Notes: generated by a model from the letters alone, not told the origin. A stretch of DNA of 64,000 nt from Saccopteryx bilineata (GCF_036850765.1 NC_089492.1:73217982-73281981); one strand, 5' to 3'. Counted from the stretch's first letter, positions 48,264-60,610 are shown. Numbers and translations: made by a program.

Positions 48264-49738
48264 ATGGCTCAGAAAATTTTTCGTACAGTGCTGAATTCAA
48301 GTTAAAAGTGATCCAGTTTAGCCTGACCTGTGGTGGTTCAGTGGATAAAGCACTGACCTGGAACGGTGAGGTTGTGGGCTTGAAACCCTGGGCTTGCTTG
48401 GTCAAGGCACATATGGGAGTTGATGCTTCCTGCTACTCCCCCCTTCTCTCTCTCTCACTGTCTCTCTCTCCTCTCTCTAAAATAAGTAAATTTTTTTAAA
48501 AGTGATCCAGTTTGCAAAAGTGAATGGAAATCGTGCTGCTGAACGTAAGTTTGGTCTTCCTCCAACTGAGAAATCAATCTGAGCCTGGCTACGGGAATAA
48601 AAAACCCTACTGAAAATGCCACAGCAGAAGAAGGCCATAGGAGGCAAGTCAGCAAAATGGCCTGATTTAGAGAGGGAATTGAAGATGTGGATTGAAGAGA
48701 AAAGAGCAGTTGGAATTTCTATGCATAAACATGGTTCAGCATGAAGCAAGAATTGCTGATGAAAAAGAAGTTACTGATTTCAAAGGAGGGCACAACCAGT
48801 GCTTCAGGTGCGTGAAATGGAATGGACTAAGCGTGCATACATACACCAGACTTGCTCAAAAGATATCTGAAAGCTATGAGCAGAAGGTCCTTGAATTTCA
48901 TCATTTTGTCATTCAATGTCAGAAGACACATCAGTTCGAGTTGGGACTGATTGCAAATATGGGCGAAGTCTCCCTTCAATTTGATGTCCCAAGTAATAGA
49001 ACTGTTGATAAGACAAGGGTGAAAACTGTAATTTTGAAGACAAGTGGACATGAAAAGAACCATTAAAAAGTTCTAGCTTGTTGTGCCAATGGAACCAAGC
49101 TGCCTCCTATGCTGATTTTCAAACACAAAACAATGCAAAAAGAAGTCATTCCTCAAGGAGTGATTTTCCACATTCATGACAAGAGTTGGTTGGACCAGGA
49201 TGTGATGAAGATCTGGTTTGAGAAAGTTTGGAGAAGGCAACCAGGTGGGCTCTTATGCAAACCTGCCTTATTGATGCTTGATCAGTTCAGGGCGCACACA
49301 CATACACACACACACACAAAACCAGACACACAAAGAAGATTGCTGCATAGTAAAAAACAAAACTTGCTGTTATACCTGGAGGCTTGACATTCCAGCTCCA
49401 ACCACTCGATTCAGCATTAACAAACCCTTCAAAGTTCCATGAAAGATGAATGGAACCAATGGATGAAGCCTTCTGGGGACAATTTAACACCAGCAGGAAG
49501 AGTGAAGAAACCAACTATAGGAGAAGTTTGTACCTGGGTGAAAAGATCCTGGGATAATATCAAGATTGAGATCATTGTCAAGTCATTTAAGAAGTGTGGC
49601 ATTTCAAATGCCATAGATGGAACTGAGGACAAGGCAATATAAGAAAACAGTGATTCATCATCAGACAGAGATGAGGACAACCTAATGGATGGGAGTTTTG
49701 ACAGTGATGAGGAGTTGTATGATTTTTATGATGAATAA
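48264..49738 (+). pseudogene. pogo/Tigger-like transposase, broken
   Basis: A cut-and-paste transposase. The ATG at about 48264 (MAQKIF) goes out of frame near 48285. The N-terminal DNA-binding part (AEFKLKVIQF, then AKVNGNRAAERKFGLPPTEK) is split by the SINE at 48320-48496. A CENP-B-type helix region (KWPDLERELKMWIEEKRAVG) is followed by the DDE domain, with FDVPSNRTVDKTRVKT, a stop at about 49064, LACCANGTKLPPMLIFKHKT and ALLMLDQFRAH. The acidic C-terminus ends at about 49738 (SDEELYDFYDE). Stops and frameshifts are spread along it. It is not functional. Confidence 0.85.
48320..48496 (+). mobile_element. short tRNA-derived bat SINE inside the Tigger-like transposase
   Basis: Head 'gcctgacctgtggtggttca', 'catatgggagttgatgcttc', CT-rich region and A-rich tail. 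A perfect 17-bp duplication, taaaagtgatccagttt, lies at 48303-48319 and 48497-48513. The insertion is therefore later than the DNA transposon. Confidence 0.95.
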
Positions 49739-49929
49739 AACTTGAGTTCAGTAACTTTATGTAATAATTTTTTTCAAATTTTGGGCCCCAAAATTAAGGT
49801 GTGTCTTATACATGGGGAATATGGTATGCTTCCTGAGAATTATAAACCTTGGATTTCATTGGCTAACTTGATGCATAATTTTATGAACCACAATAAACAT
49901 AGAAAAGCAGACATCTCTTCAGGATAGTG

Positions 49930-51069
49930 ATTTCCTTTCTTTTGGACATAAGTCCAGAAGTGGAATTGCTGGACTATATGGTGGTTCTATTTTTAATTTC
50001 TTAAGGAACCTACATACTCTTTTTCATAGTGGCTAGACCAGTTTACATTTTCACCAACAAGTGTTCCCTTTTCTCCATGATTTCACCAGCATTTGCAATC
50101 TCCTGTCCCTTTGATAATAGACTTCCCAACAGGTATGAAGCAATATCTTTGTGGCTTTGATTTGCACTGGTGATGTTGAGCACATTTTTGTGTATTCGTT
50201 GGCTATTTGTATGTCAATTGTAAATTCAGGTGCTTTGCTCATATTTTATTTGGGTTATTTGGGGTATTTTTTACTGTTGAGTTGTATGTGTACCCTATAT
50301 ATTTGGTGTATTAACCCCTTATTGGATATATGACTGCAAATATTTCTCCATTTCACAGATTGTCTTTCATTTTGGTGATTTTTTTTTTTGCTATGTGAAA
50401 AATGTTTACTTGAAGTAGTCACACTTGTTCATTTTTGTTTTTCTTGCCTTTGCTTTGATGTTATATCCAAAAATTTATTGGCAAGTCTAGTGTCAAGAAA
50501 TTTTTTTCACTGTTTTCTTTTAGATTTATGGTTTTTGGTCTTACATTATTTTTTATTTAGATTTTATTCTTGTGTATGATGTAAGATAGTACTGTAGTTT
50601 TTGAGTTTGAGTTAAGTTTTTGTGCATGATTCAAAATTAAATTCTAGCTTCATTCTATTTATGTAGAAATCCAATTTTCCATATACCATTTTTGAAATGA
50701 CTATTCTTTCTGCCTTGGTTCCTTTGTCAAAAATTAATTAACCATATATGTCTCGATTTATGAGATCTCTATTCTCTTCCATTTATCTATATGTCTGTTT
50801 TTATGCCAATACCATACATTTATAATTACCATGGCTTGGTAAGATCATTTGAAATCAAAAAGTATGATGTCTACAGCTTTCTTCTTCTTTCTCAAGATTG
50901 CTTTGGCTAGCTAGGCCTGTCCAAGTTGTTCAGTGGATGGAGAATCATCCTGGTACACTTAGGTCACAGGTTTGATTCCCAGTCAGGGGACATTTGACAA
51001 GCAACAAATAAGTACACAACTAAATGGAGCAAGTAAGCAAGACAATAAGTTGAGACTCCTCTCCCTCTC

Positions 51070-51114
<45 letters not shown>

Positions 51115-52080
51115 AATGGAAAAATTTTAAAAATAAAAGAATTCATTTGCCTATTTGTAATCCTTTGTGGTTCCTTATTAATTTTAAAATTGTTTTATTT
51201 CGGTGAATAATTTTATTGAAATTTTGATAGGGATGCATTGAATCTGTAGATCACTGGGTAATATGAACAATTTAACAATATTAATTGTCCAATCCATGAA
51301 CACAGAATATTTTTTAATTGATTTGTCTTCTTCAATTACTTTTATCAGTGTCATAATTTTTAGTGTACAGATGTTTTACCTTCTTGGTTGAGTTTACTTC
51401 TAAATATTTTATTTTTGTTGCTATTATAAATGATATTTTTATTATTTTTTTCTGATAGTTAATCTTAGTTTTAGAAACACAACATATCTTTGAACATTGA
51501 TTTTGTATTCTACAACTTCACTGAAGTCATTGATTAGTTCTAATAGGTTTTTTAATGAATTCTTTAGGGTTCTCTATGTATAACATCATGTTATCAACAA
51601 ATACAGTAGAGATAATTTTACTTTTTCTCCTCCAATTCTGATACCTTTTATTTCTATTTCTTGTCTAATTTCTCTGACTATAATTGATACTATAATGAAT
51701 AAAAGTAGAAATAATGGCTATGCTTTATGTCTTGTTCCTGATGTTAGAGAAAGACTTTCAGTAATTCACTATTGATTACAATGTTAGCTTTGAGCTTATC
51801 ACATATGACCTTGACTATGTTGAGGTACTGGCCTTTTATATACAATTTGTTAAGAGTTTGTATCATGAAAATGTTAATTTTGTCAAATGTTTCTTCTGTA
51901 TTAAGATGATCATATAATTATTTTTTCTTAAAGTGGTATATTATATTTATAGATTTGTGTATAATTAGCCATCCTTGAATCTTAGAAGTAAATCCTACCT
52001 GATCATGGTTTATGATCCCTTTAATGTACTATTGAATTTAGTTTGCTAATATTTCATTGAGGATTCAATTCTTACACTTT
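49930..52080 (-). mobile_element. old L1 (L1M type), minus strand, heavily diverged
   Basis: The plus strand shows 'aagtggaattgctggactat', 'gtatcatgaaaatgttaatt', 'aatcctacctgatcatggtt' and related blocks. These are the complement of ORF2 C-terminal and reverse transcriptase sequence in the same order as L1-A. No long open frame survives. It is broken by a SINE at 50912-51110. Confidence 0.85.
50912..51110 (+). mobile_element. tRNA-derived SINE in old L1
   Basis: 'gcctgtccaagttgttcagt' head, B-box-like 'ggtttgattcccagtcaggg', and a (CT)n tail at 51060-51108. The body with 'agtacacaactaaatggagc' differs from the other families, so it is a separate or older subtype. Confidence 0.75.
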
Positions 52081-52906
52081 AAGAAGTTGATATTTCTATA
52101 TATGTAAATTTTACTTCAATAAAGCTTTTTGAGAAAAAAAAGTATCTACCATCTTACTAAGTTCTTTTTTCTCTGAATTTAAAACAGGCAAAATTATACT
52201 GCCTTACTTCATAATTTAACAATTATGGTTAAAGGAAAAATGCAAGGGAAGTCTCTAGCTATTGTTGAGTGGGCAATGAATATTTGCTTTTGTTTTTATG
52301 TATTTTTAAGTTTCTAGTACATTGATTTCCCTGCGTATTTGTATGTTATTTAACCAAATTTTTATAATGTGTTATAGTTTTTATAATTTCTAAATATATT
52401 TTTAGGTCACTTTCTCTATTACTGTTGCTTTCAAAAATGTATTTTCTATTCTTGATTGATGAGTTTTTCTTCACTACCACAAAAAAGAATAACTTTTTCC
52501 TTTTCATTAGTGGCTATTTTTATTTAAATTGTATTACCCTTTAAATTATTTTAAAGAATAACTATTATCATTATAAATGTATTTTTTGTAATTATCATTC
52601 TAGTTATTTTTAATAAAATAATTTTAAATGAAGTTATAGAATAGTTATTTGTTGATATGATGCCAAACACCTGGTTTAACTTAATTTTTAATATTTAAAT
52701 ATGTTACTCAAAATTACTATACTAGTTGGAATTTAATATGCTGATTAAATATGTGCAGCAGCATCCCTTCTTTTACATTTAAAATTGCTTTGGTTCTTAT
52801 TTCTCATTTTAAAGATTTTGCCACTATAGCTTGCTTTCTAAACATCACATGATGGAGGACAAACACCACTGCATTTTAAAGTTATTAGAAAATCTTTTTT
52901 CTTTCC
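52081..52906. other. AT-rich non-coding DNA
   Basis: 'acttcaataaagctttttga' at about 52113-52133 with an A run looks like an old retroelement tail. The remainder is unrecognised. Confidence 0.45.
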
Positions 52907-52932
52907 TTTTTTTTTTTTTTTTTTTTTTTTTT
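52907..52932 (+). repeat. 26-base T tract at SINE 5' end
   Basis: A pure T run directly abuts the head of a plus-strand SINE. Confidence 0.9.
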
Positions 52933-53262
52933 GGCCTGACCGGGTGGTGGTGCAGTGGATAGAGTGTTGGACTGGGATGCGGAGGACCCAGGTTAGAGAC
53001 CCGAGGTCACCAGCTTGAGCGCGGGTTCATCTGGTTTGAGCAAAGCTCACCAGCTTGAACCCAAGGTTGCTGGCTCGAGCAAGGGGTTACTTGGTCTGCT
53101 GTAGCCCCAAGGTCAAGGCACATATGAGAAAGCAATCAATGAACAACTAAGGTATCGCAACAAAAAACTGATGACTGATGCTTCTCACCTCTTTCCGTTC
53201 CTGTCTGTCTGTCCCTATCTATCCCTCTCTCTGACTCTCTCTCAGTCTTTGTAAAAAAAAAA
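52933..53262 (+). mobile_element. tRNA-derived bat SINE (about 340-bp type)
   Basis: Head 'ggcctgaccgggtggtggtg', 'cagcttgagcgcgggttcat', 'catatgagaaagcaatcaat', and a tail ending in a run of A. Flanks 'aaaatcttttttc' and 'aaaatcatttttc' (52889 and 53258) could be a modified duplication. Confidence 0.92.
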
Positions 53263-53642
53263 TCATTTTTCCCCAGATTTACACCAAAGTTAAACAAGAG
53301 ACCAAGTATAAATCATGGTAAATCTCTTCTCAAACACTTAACGTATTCTGTGAATCTTTGTATTATAGTTCGTAGCTAAGAGTTAACACATCAAAAAGAG
53401 TTCTTAATGAAGACCAGCTGGCATCTCTGTCTAAAATTACAAAAAAACTGAGATTTTTAAATGTGTTCCTGTAACAAAATGACCAGACTATTCTGAATTC
53501 TGCTTATTAGGGTACCTGCTGTGGCTTTGACTGAAATGAAGAGGCTGATAGATGAGCTTTGCCTATTCGAGTCTTAAAGGCCTTGAAGTCATTTAGATGG
53601 ATGACTGCTTAACAAGAGCAACATAACAATTTTGTACAGAAC
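53263..53642. other. non-coding gap
   Basis: Nothing recognised. Confidence 0.5.
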
Positions 53643-53654
53643 AAGAAATCTAGC

Positions 53655-53886
53655 CTGACCTGTGGTGGCACAGTGGATAAAGCGTCGACCTGGAACGCTG
53701 AGGTCGCCGGTTTGAAACCCTGGGCTTGCCTGGTCAAGGCACATATGGGAGTTGATGCTTCCTGCTCCTCCCTCCCCCTTCTCTCCTCTCTCTCTCTCTC
53801 TCTCCCTCCCTCCTCTCTAAAAAAAAAAAATTAATAAAAGTAAAAAAAAAATTTAAAAAAAAATTAACTTTATAAAAAAAAAAAGA
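53655..53886 (+). mobile_element. short tRNA-derived bat SINE
   Basis: Head 'ctgacctgtggtggcacagt', 'catatgggagttgatgcttc', CT-rich region and a long A-rich tail. A perfect 12-bp duplication, aagaaatctagc, lies at 53643-53654 and 53887-53898. Confidence 0.94.
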
Positions 53887-53898
53887 AAGAAATCTAGC

Positions 53899-54663
53899 TT
53901 GGTGCCAATAGACTGGGATGCTTGCCTAAACTCAATATTCAGATCATGACTATTTAATTTACTTGTCAATGGCTGCCTTCTGATTGGCTTGACACCTATT
54001 TGGCATCTAAATGCAGACAGTACAGCATAGCAGTTTTGTATTCATGATAATGTAGACAGTGTGTTTGCAACTCTTAAAGAACACTTCTTTTTCTACTCCT
54101 ATTTTATGTTATGTTCTTGAGATACTTATATTTTAATTAATATAGCTAGACTTTAGATATGGTGACATATGAAACAAAACTCATAAATACTTATTTTAAC
54201 AATCTGGCAGTCTCAAGGTGACTTAAATTAAGATAGGTGTTCAAGTGTTAAACCAGGGCATGCAACAAAAGAAGGTAAGAAAAAGAATTTATTGCAAACA
54301 GGACTAATATTATAAAAAAGAATCATTTTTAAAAGTTTATTTCATAGATAAATCCCATTTGTAATTAAACAGAATATAAAGCCATATTCATATAAACTTT
54401 TTGGAATAGTATGCTTCTTCTGAGTTATTATAGAAGTATGTTAAGTCATTCATTTATAAGATCAAATAATATTTGGCAATGACTTAGATATATAAGAGTA
54501 TATTTGGTTTCATTTCATTTTAATAACCTGTGTTTAAGATGCATTATTATTAATTTGCTTCCTACTGATACCTATTGATGCCATAGATCTGTGTAAATCT
54601 CTGAGAAAACTGAGAACTGGCATACAAAATGATGGTTAGGGTCATAAATTGTGATAAACACAA
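53899..54663. other. AT-rich non-coding DNA
   Basis: Nothing recognised. Confidence 0.5.
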
Positions 54664-55010
54664 TGTATCAATCTACTCAGGCTGCTGTCACAAAATGCCA
54701 TACACTGGGTGGCTCAAAAACAGAACATTTTTGTCACAATTCTGGAAGTCTAAGATCAAGGTACTGATAAGTTAAATTTCATTATGAGGACTCTCCTCTT
54801 GGTTTGTAGACTGCCACCATCTGCCTCTGCACTCAAATGACCTCTTCTTTATATCTCTTCTTATAAAGACAATAATGCCATCAGACCAGAGTCACATTCT
54901 CACGAGCTCATCTAACCCTAATTACCTCCTAAAGGCCCCATCTCCAGATAAGCATCACCTTGGAGTTCAGGGATTCAACATATTAATATATTAATTGCTA
55001 TAATAATTGG
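54664..55010 (-). mobile_element. MaLR-like solo LTR, minus strand
   Basis: Begins 'tgtatcaatctactcaggct', with 'acactgggtggctcaaaaac', 'cacaattctggaagtctaag', 'ctaattacctcctaaaggcc' and 'cagggattcaacatatta'. It is the complement of the LTR family seen at 28205, complete in outline but diverged. No retroviral gene accompanies it. Confidence 0.72.
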
Positions 55011-55416
55011 AAGAATGCAAACATTCAGCATGTAAGAAGAAAGTGACTATACCACCCCAAACATATAAATTTATATCATAATATACTATTGTACCAATTA
55101 TTTATTAAAGAAGGTTTCTGTAAGAAGTATGAAAATGAAGTTGGTATTTTTCTTGCTCTATGGGCATTTATAGACTAGTGGAGAAGGCAAATATACAAGG
55201 ATCAAATTTTTATATGAGTTAAATTCAATGCCATCATAGAAATACACATTAACTGTGTTTATTGCTCCGAAGAGGGAAGGATAGGATGTGCTTCAGATGT
55301 TCAGAAACAATATATGGGAAATAATGTCATGCCTCCACTTGCTCCATAAGTTGAGTGTAAATGTTATAGTGCCCTTACATGAGAGGATGGATCTATGTTA
55401 CTGAGATTAAACCCAG
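55011..55416. other. non-coding gap
   Basis: Nothing recognised. Confidence 0.5.
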
Positions 55417-55436
55417 TTTAAAGTACAAAGCACTGC

Positions 55437-55865
55437 CTTCTCATCTCTCTCCATTCTTGTCTGTCTGTCCCTGTCTATCCCTCTCTCTGATTCTCTGTCT
55501 CTGAAATAAATAAATAAATATTTTTTTAAAAAAGAGCCTGACTAGGCGGTGGCGCAGTGGATAGAGCGTCGGACTGGGATGCAGAGGACCCAGGTTCGAG
55601 ACCCTGAGGTCACCAGCTTGAGCACGGGATCATCCGGTTTGAACAAAAGCCCACCAGCTTGAACCCAAGGTCACTGGCTCCAGCTAGGGGTTACTCAGTC
55701 TGCTGAAGGCCCGCGGTCAAGACACATATGAAAAAGCAATCAATGAACAACTAAGGTGTTGCAACGCGCAATAAAAAACTAATGATTGATGCTTCTCATC
55801 TCTCTCCATTCCTGTCTGTCTGTCCCTGTCTATCCCTCTCTCTGACTCACTCTCTGTCTCTGTAA

Positions 55866-55916
<51 letters not shown>

Positions 55917-55919
55917 AAA
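55437..55919 (+). mobile_element. SINE dimer: truncated 3' half plus full copy under one target-site duplication
   Basis: A perfect 20-bp duplication, tttaaagtacaaagcactgc, lies at 55417-55436 and 55920-55939. Inside it come first a SINE 3' segment with an A-rich tail (55437-55532) and then a full copy of about 340-bp type (55533-55919; head 'gcctgactaggcggtggcgc') with an (AAAT)n tail of about 13 units. Confidence 0.92.
55865..55918 (+). repeat. (AAAT)n microsatellite in SINE tail
   Basis: About 13 uninterrupted AAAT units at the tail of the SINE dimer. Confidence 0.95.
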
Positions 55920-56090
55920 TTTAAAGTACAAAGCACTGCATATAATTCCATTTTCAGTACGACTTGCTACTTTAAACGTTCTGCAAATAAGCAACATGTA
56001 TTAGTATGCATGTAGACAGCCATAGGTAGGTTGTGATTGGGAGAAAAGGATTTTATTATTGTGTTTTTATTCTTTTCTCAATACAGATTT

Positions 56091-56271
56091 AAAATTTTTG
56101 TATTTACTGATTTTAGAGGAAGAGAGGAAGGGAGAGAGAAACATCGATTTCTTGTTTAACTTATTTATGCAGTCACTGGTACATTTGTATATGCCCTGAC
56201 CAGGAATCAAACCTGCAACTTTGATTCATTGAGTTGATGCTTTAATTAACTGAGCTACCAGAACAGGGCTT
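56091..56271 (-). mobile_element. VES-type tRNA-derived bat SINE, diverged
   Basis: The plus strand shows 'gaaacatcgatttcttgttt', 'ccctgaccaggaatcaaacc' and 'aactgagctaccagaacagg', the classic VES order reversed. Flanks at 56080-56090 and 56272-56282 match with one mismatch. Confidence 0.85.
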
Positions 56272-56282
56272 AATACATATTT

Positions 56283-56769
56283 GATAGAATTTTTAATTTT
56301 TTTTTACTGAAACATGTTAATATATTAATAAATAAAATCAGGTTGTTTATAAGCCCATTATTCTACAATGTATTAATCCTAACTTTGAAACTGTAAAATT
56401 TGTGCTATCCTGTTTTAAGAAAAGGGTCTGTTCTTAAAAGTCCCACTTACCTCCTTGGTTTGTAGTCTGTTAAAGAAGAAATTTTAGGGACAAATAGAGT
56501 TATCTCTTTTGACTAACCAATCAAGGATATATGCTACGAATTTACTTTTTCCTCCTTGCAAAATAAATGCATTATTATTATTGCAAAACTATTTTTTAGA
56601 AAATAAAGTCAAACAAAAAGAAGAGAATTTATGTGCCACTAATTTCTCTCAGGGTTGTCACTGTGTATTCTTCCAGTCACTTTCTATGAACATGTACAAT
56701 ATTTAGCACACAAAACATATAGTTTTCCTACCAGACCTTAATATACTATATTAACACATTTAACTGTCA
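56283..56769. other. AT-rich non-coding DNA
   Basis: Nothing recognised beyond short A/T runs. Confidence 0.5.
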
Positions 56770-57240
56770 AATATTTTTACTGCCTAGTCACACAATTTCA
56801 TTGTGTCAGTGCACTTTAATTTGATTAATTGTATAACAGTTGGACATTTAAGTTATTTCTGATTTTTCTTTATTACAAACAACATTCTGAAAATTGCTAT
56901 AATCAAATTTTTCACACATTATTGCTTAACTCTGTAAAATGGGTTTCTGCAAGTCAAATTGCACGACATATTTAAGCACATTTTAGAAACTTCCATATAG
57001 TTCATAACTGACCTCCCAAGAGATTGTGTTTATGTATGCTGTCAACTCAGCAGATGAGTCCTTGTTCCTCTGAGCCCTCCTGGGGTACAGCATGCTTCAG
57101 CTGGTGTCTGTCTCTCAACAGATCCAGTTACTAATCTTTAAACAAATCTTACCCATCAAGTATTTCTCAATTTGGTTATGTTTGTGTTCCTCTAATTTGT
57201 ATCTGCCTTTCCAACAATTAAACATTTAGCTTATAAAATT
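56770..57240 (-). mobile_element. probable old L1/HAL1 fragment
   Basis: 'acagttggacatttaagtta', 'cattctgaaaattgctataa' and later 'acttccatatagttcataac' follow, in diverged form, the complement of the L1 ORF2 C-terminal region. No frame survives. Confidence 0.5.
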
Positions 57241-58315
57241 CACTAAAAACATCAAATTCATTAATTGTTTATTATCTGCAAACAGATGTAATTGATATAA
57301 TTATGAATAAATATTTGCAAAATAACAAGTTCAAACATGAATTCTTATACACCATGGCAAATTTTCCTTTGCATTCCCACCAACAGTGGATGAGGGTTCC
57401 TTTTTCTCCACAGCCTCTCCAACACTTGTTGTTACTTGTCTTATTGATAATAGTTAATCTAACAGGTGTGAGGTGGTATCTCATTGTAGTTTTTATTTGC
57501 ATTTCTCTAATAGCTAGAGAAGATGAGCATTTTTTTATATATCTATTGGAAATTTGTATTTCTTCTTGGGAGAAGTATCTCTTCATATCCTCTTCCCACT
57601 TTTTTATTGGATTGTTTGCTTGTCTGTTGTTGAGTTTTGTGAGTTCTTTGTATATTTTGGATATTAAGCCCTTATCTGAGCTGGTGTTTGAAAATGTCAT
57701 CTCCCATTTAGTTGGATGTTTGTTCGTTTTGTTGTTAGTTTCTTTTGCTGTGTAAAAGCTTCTTAATCTGATGTACTCCCATGCACTTATCTTTGCCTTC
57801 ACTTCCCTTGCCTTTGGAGTCAAGTTCATAAATGTTCTTTATGGCCAAGATCCATGAGTTTAGGGCCTATGTTTTCTTCTATGTAATTTATTGTTTCAGA
57901 TCTTATATTTAGGTCTTTGATCCATTTTGAATTAATTTTGGTACAAGGAGACAAACTGTAGTCGAGTTTTATTTTTTTGCATGTGGCTCTCCAACTTTCC
58001 CAACACCATTTATTGAAGAGGCTTTCTTTTCTCCATTGTGTGTTATTGGCCCCTTTATCAAAGATGATTTGACCATATACATGTGATTTTATTTCTGGGC
58101 TCTTTATTCTATTCCATTGGTCTGAGTGTCTATTTTTCTGCCAATACCATGCTGCTTTGATTATCGTGGCTTTTTAGTATAATTTGAAGTCAGTTATTGT
58201 AATGCCCCCAGCTTTGTTCTTTTTCCTTAGGATTACTTTGGCTATTCAAGGGGTCTTATAGCTCCATATAAGCCTGATGAGTTTTCTGTCCCATTTCTTT
58301 AAAAAATGACATTGG

Positions 58316-58500
58316 GGCCTGACCTGTGGTGGCGCAGTGGGATAAAGCGTCGACCTGGAACACTGAGGTCACCGGTTTGAAACCTTGGGCTTGCCTGGTC
58401 AAGGCACATATGGGAGTTGATGCTTCCTGCTCCTCCCCCTTCTCTCTCTCTCTGTCTCTCTCACTCCTCTCTCTCTAAAAACTCAATAAATAAAATATTT
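58316..58500 (+). mobile_element. short tRNA-derived bat SINE inside L1-C
   Basis: Head 'ggcctgacctgtggtggcgc' and A-rich tail, with a perfect 18-bp duplication (tttaaaaaatgacattgg) at 58298-58315 and 58499-58516. The two flanks share the last bases of the tail, so the exact boundary is open by two bases. Confidence 0.94.
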
Positions 58501-60610
58501 TAAAAAATGACATTGGAATTTTGATGGGAATTGCATTAAATTTGTATGTTGCTTTGGGTATTATGGCCATTTTAACTATATTTATTTTTCTTATCCAAGA
58601 ACAAGGAATATTTTTCCATTTCATTGTATCTTTTTAAATTTCCTTAACAATGCTTTGTAGTTTTTATTATATAGTTCCTTTACATTCTTTGTTATGTTTA
58701 ATCTTAGGTCTTTTATTTTGTTGTTGTTGTTGCAACCGTAAAAGGGATTATTCTTTTGAATTCATTTTCTGAAGTTTCATTGTTGGCACATAGGAAGGCA
58801 ATAGACTTCTGTATATTAATTTTGTATCCTGTGACCTTACTGTATTAGTTTATTGTTTCTAATAGTCTTTTTGTGGAGTCTTTGGGGTTTTCTATTTACA
58901 AGATCATATCATCTTCAAAAAGTAAAACTTTTACTTCTTCTTTCCCAATATAAATGCCTTTTGTTTCTTTCTCTTGTCTGATTGCTCTGGCTAGAACTAC
59001 CAGCACTACGTTGAATAAGAGTGGAGAGAGTGGGCAACCCTGTCTTGATCATTGCCATTTAATATGATGTTAGCTGATGGTTTGTCATAAATGGCCTTTA
59101 TTATGTTGAAATATTTTTCTTCTATACCCATTTTGTTGAGTATTTTAAACATAAAATGATGTTGTATTTTATCAAATGCCTTTTCTGCATCTATTGATAG
59201 GATCATATAATTTTTGTTCTTTGTTTTGTTGATATGGTGTATTATGTTAACTGTTTAACATATGTTGAACCATTCTTGTGATTCTGGGATGAATCCTACT
59301 TAATCATGATGAATTATTTTTTTAATGTATTGTTGTATTTAATTTGGTAGTATTTTGTTTAGAATTTTAGTATATGTAGTTATTGGAGATAATAGTCTAT
59401 AGTTTTCTATTTTTGTGTTGTCCTTGCCAGGTTTTGGTATGAGGGTTATGTTGGCCTCATAAAATGTGTTTGAAAGTATTGCTTCTTCAACAATTTTTTG
59501 GAAGACTTTGAGTAGAATCAGAACCAAATATTTTTTGAATGTTTGATAAAATTCACTAATATAGCTGTCTGGCCCTGGACTTTTATTTTTTTGGAAGGTT
59601 TTTTATAGTTGTTTCTATTTCCTCCCTGCTTATGGGTCTGTTTAGGCTTTCTGCTTCTTCATGACGCAGTCTAGGAATATTGTATTGTTCTAGAAATTTT
59701 TCCGTTTCTTCTAGATTGTTAAATTTGGTGGCATATAGCTTTTCATAGTATTCTACAATAATTCTTTGTATATCTAAGATATCTGTGGTGATTTCTTCTC
59801 TTTCATTTTGAATTTTGTTTATAGAGTTCTTTCTCTTTTTTTCTTAGTGAGTCTTGCCAAGAGTTTGTCAATTTTATCGATCTTTTCAAAGAACCAGCTC
59901 ATTTTATTGATTTTTTCTATAGTTTTTCTGTTCTCTATTTCTTTTATTTCTGCTCTGATTGTTATTATTTCCTTTCTTCTGCTGGTTGGTTGTTCTCTTT
60001 TAACTAGTTCCTTAAGATGTGATGTTAAGCTGTTTACATGGGCTATCTCTTGTTGTTCATATAAGCCTGTAGTGATATGAAATTCCCTCTTATTACTGCT
60101 TTTTATGCATCCCAGAGATTCTGATATGTCATATTGTCATCTTCATTTGTCTGTATATAATTTTTTTATCCCTGCATTCATTTCTTCTTTGATCACTCAC
60201 TCATTTTTTAGAAGTATGTTGTTTAATTTCCACATTTTTGTGGGATTTTTTACTTTTTTTTTTTTTTTTTTTGCAGTTGAATTCTAGTTTCAAAGCTTTG
60301 TGACCAGAGAAATGGTTGGGATAATTTTAGTCTTTCTGAATTTGTTGATGTTAGTTCTATGGCCCAATATATGGTGAATTCTTGAGAATGTTCCATGTCT
60401 ACTGGAGAAAAATGTATACTCTGGCATTTTGGGATGAAATCTCATGTAGATGTCTATCATATTCAATTGTTCAAGTGTTTTGTTTAAAGCCAATATGTCT
60501 TTATTGATTTTCTGTTTGGATGAATGATCTAGAGCTGTCAGCAGTGTATTGAGGTCTACAAGTATGATTGTATTTCTGTCAGTTTTTATTTTTAGATCAG
60601 TTAGTGTCTT

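Larger units (their letters stand above)
48009..49824 (+). mobile_element. pogo/Tigger-like DNA transposon, near complete
   Basis: Both ends carry the terminal inverted repeat (left 'ccatatttctccatgtataa', right its near-complement) and both are bounded by TA (48007-48008 and 49825-49826), the target of the Tc1/mariner-pogo superfamily. It is 1816 bp, of which about 180 bp are a later SINE. The single gene is a broken transposase. An imperfect duplication of about 60 bp lies in the 5' non-coding part (about 48085-48145 and 48146-48207). A (CA)n tract lies at about 49296-49320. Confidence 0.88.
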
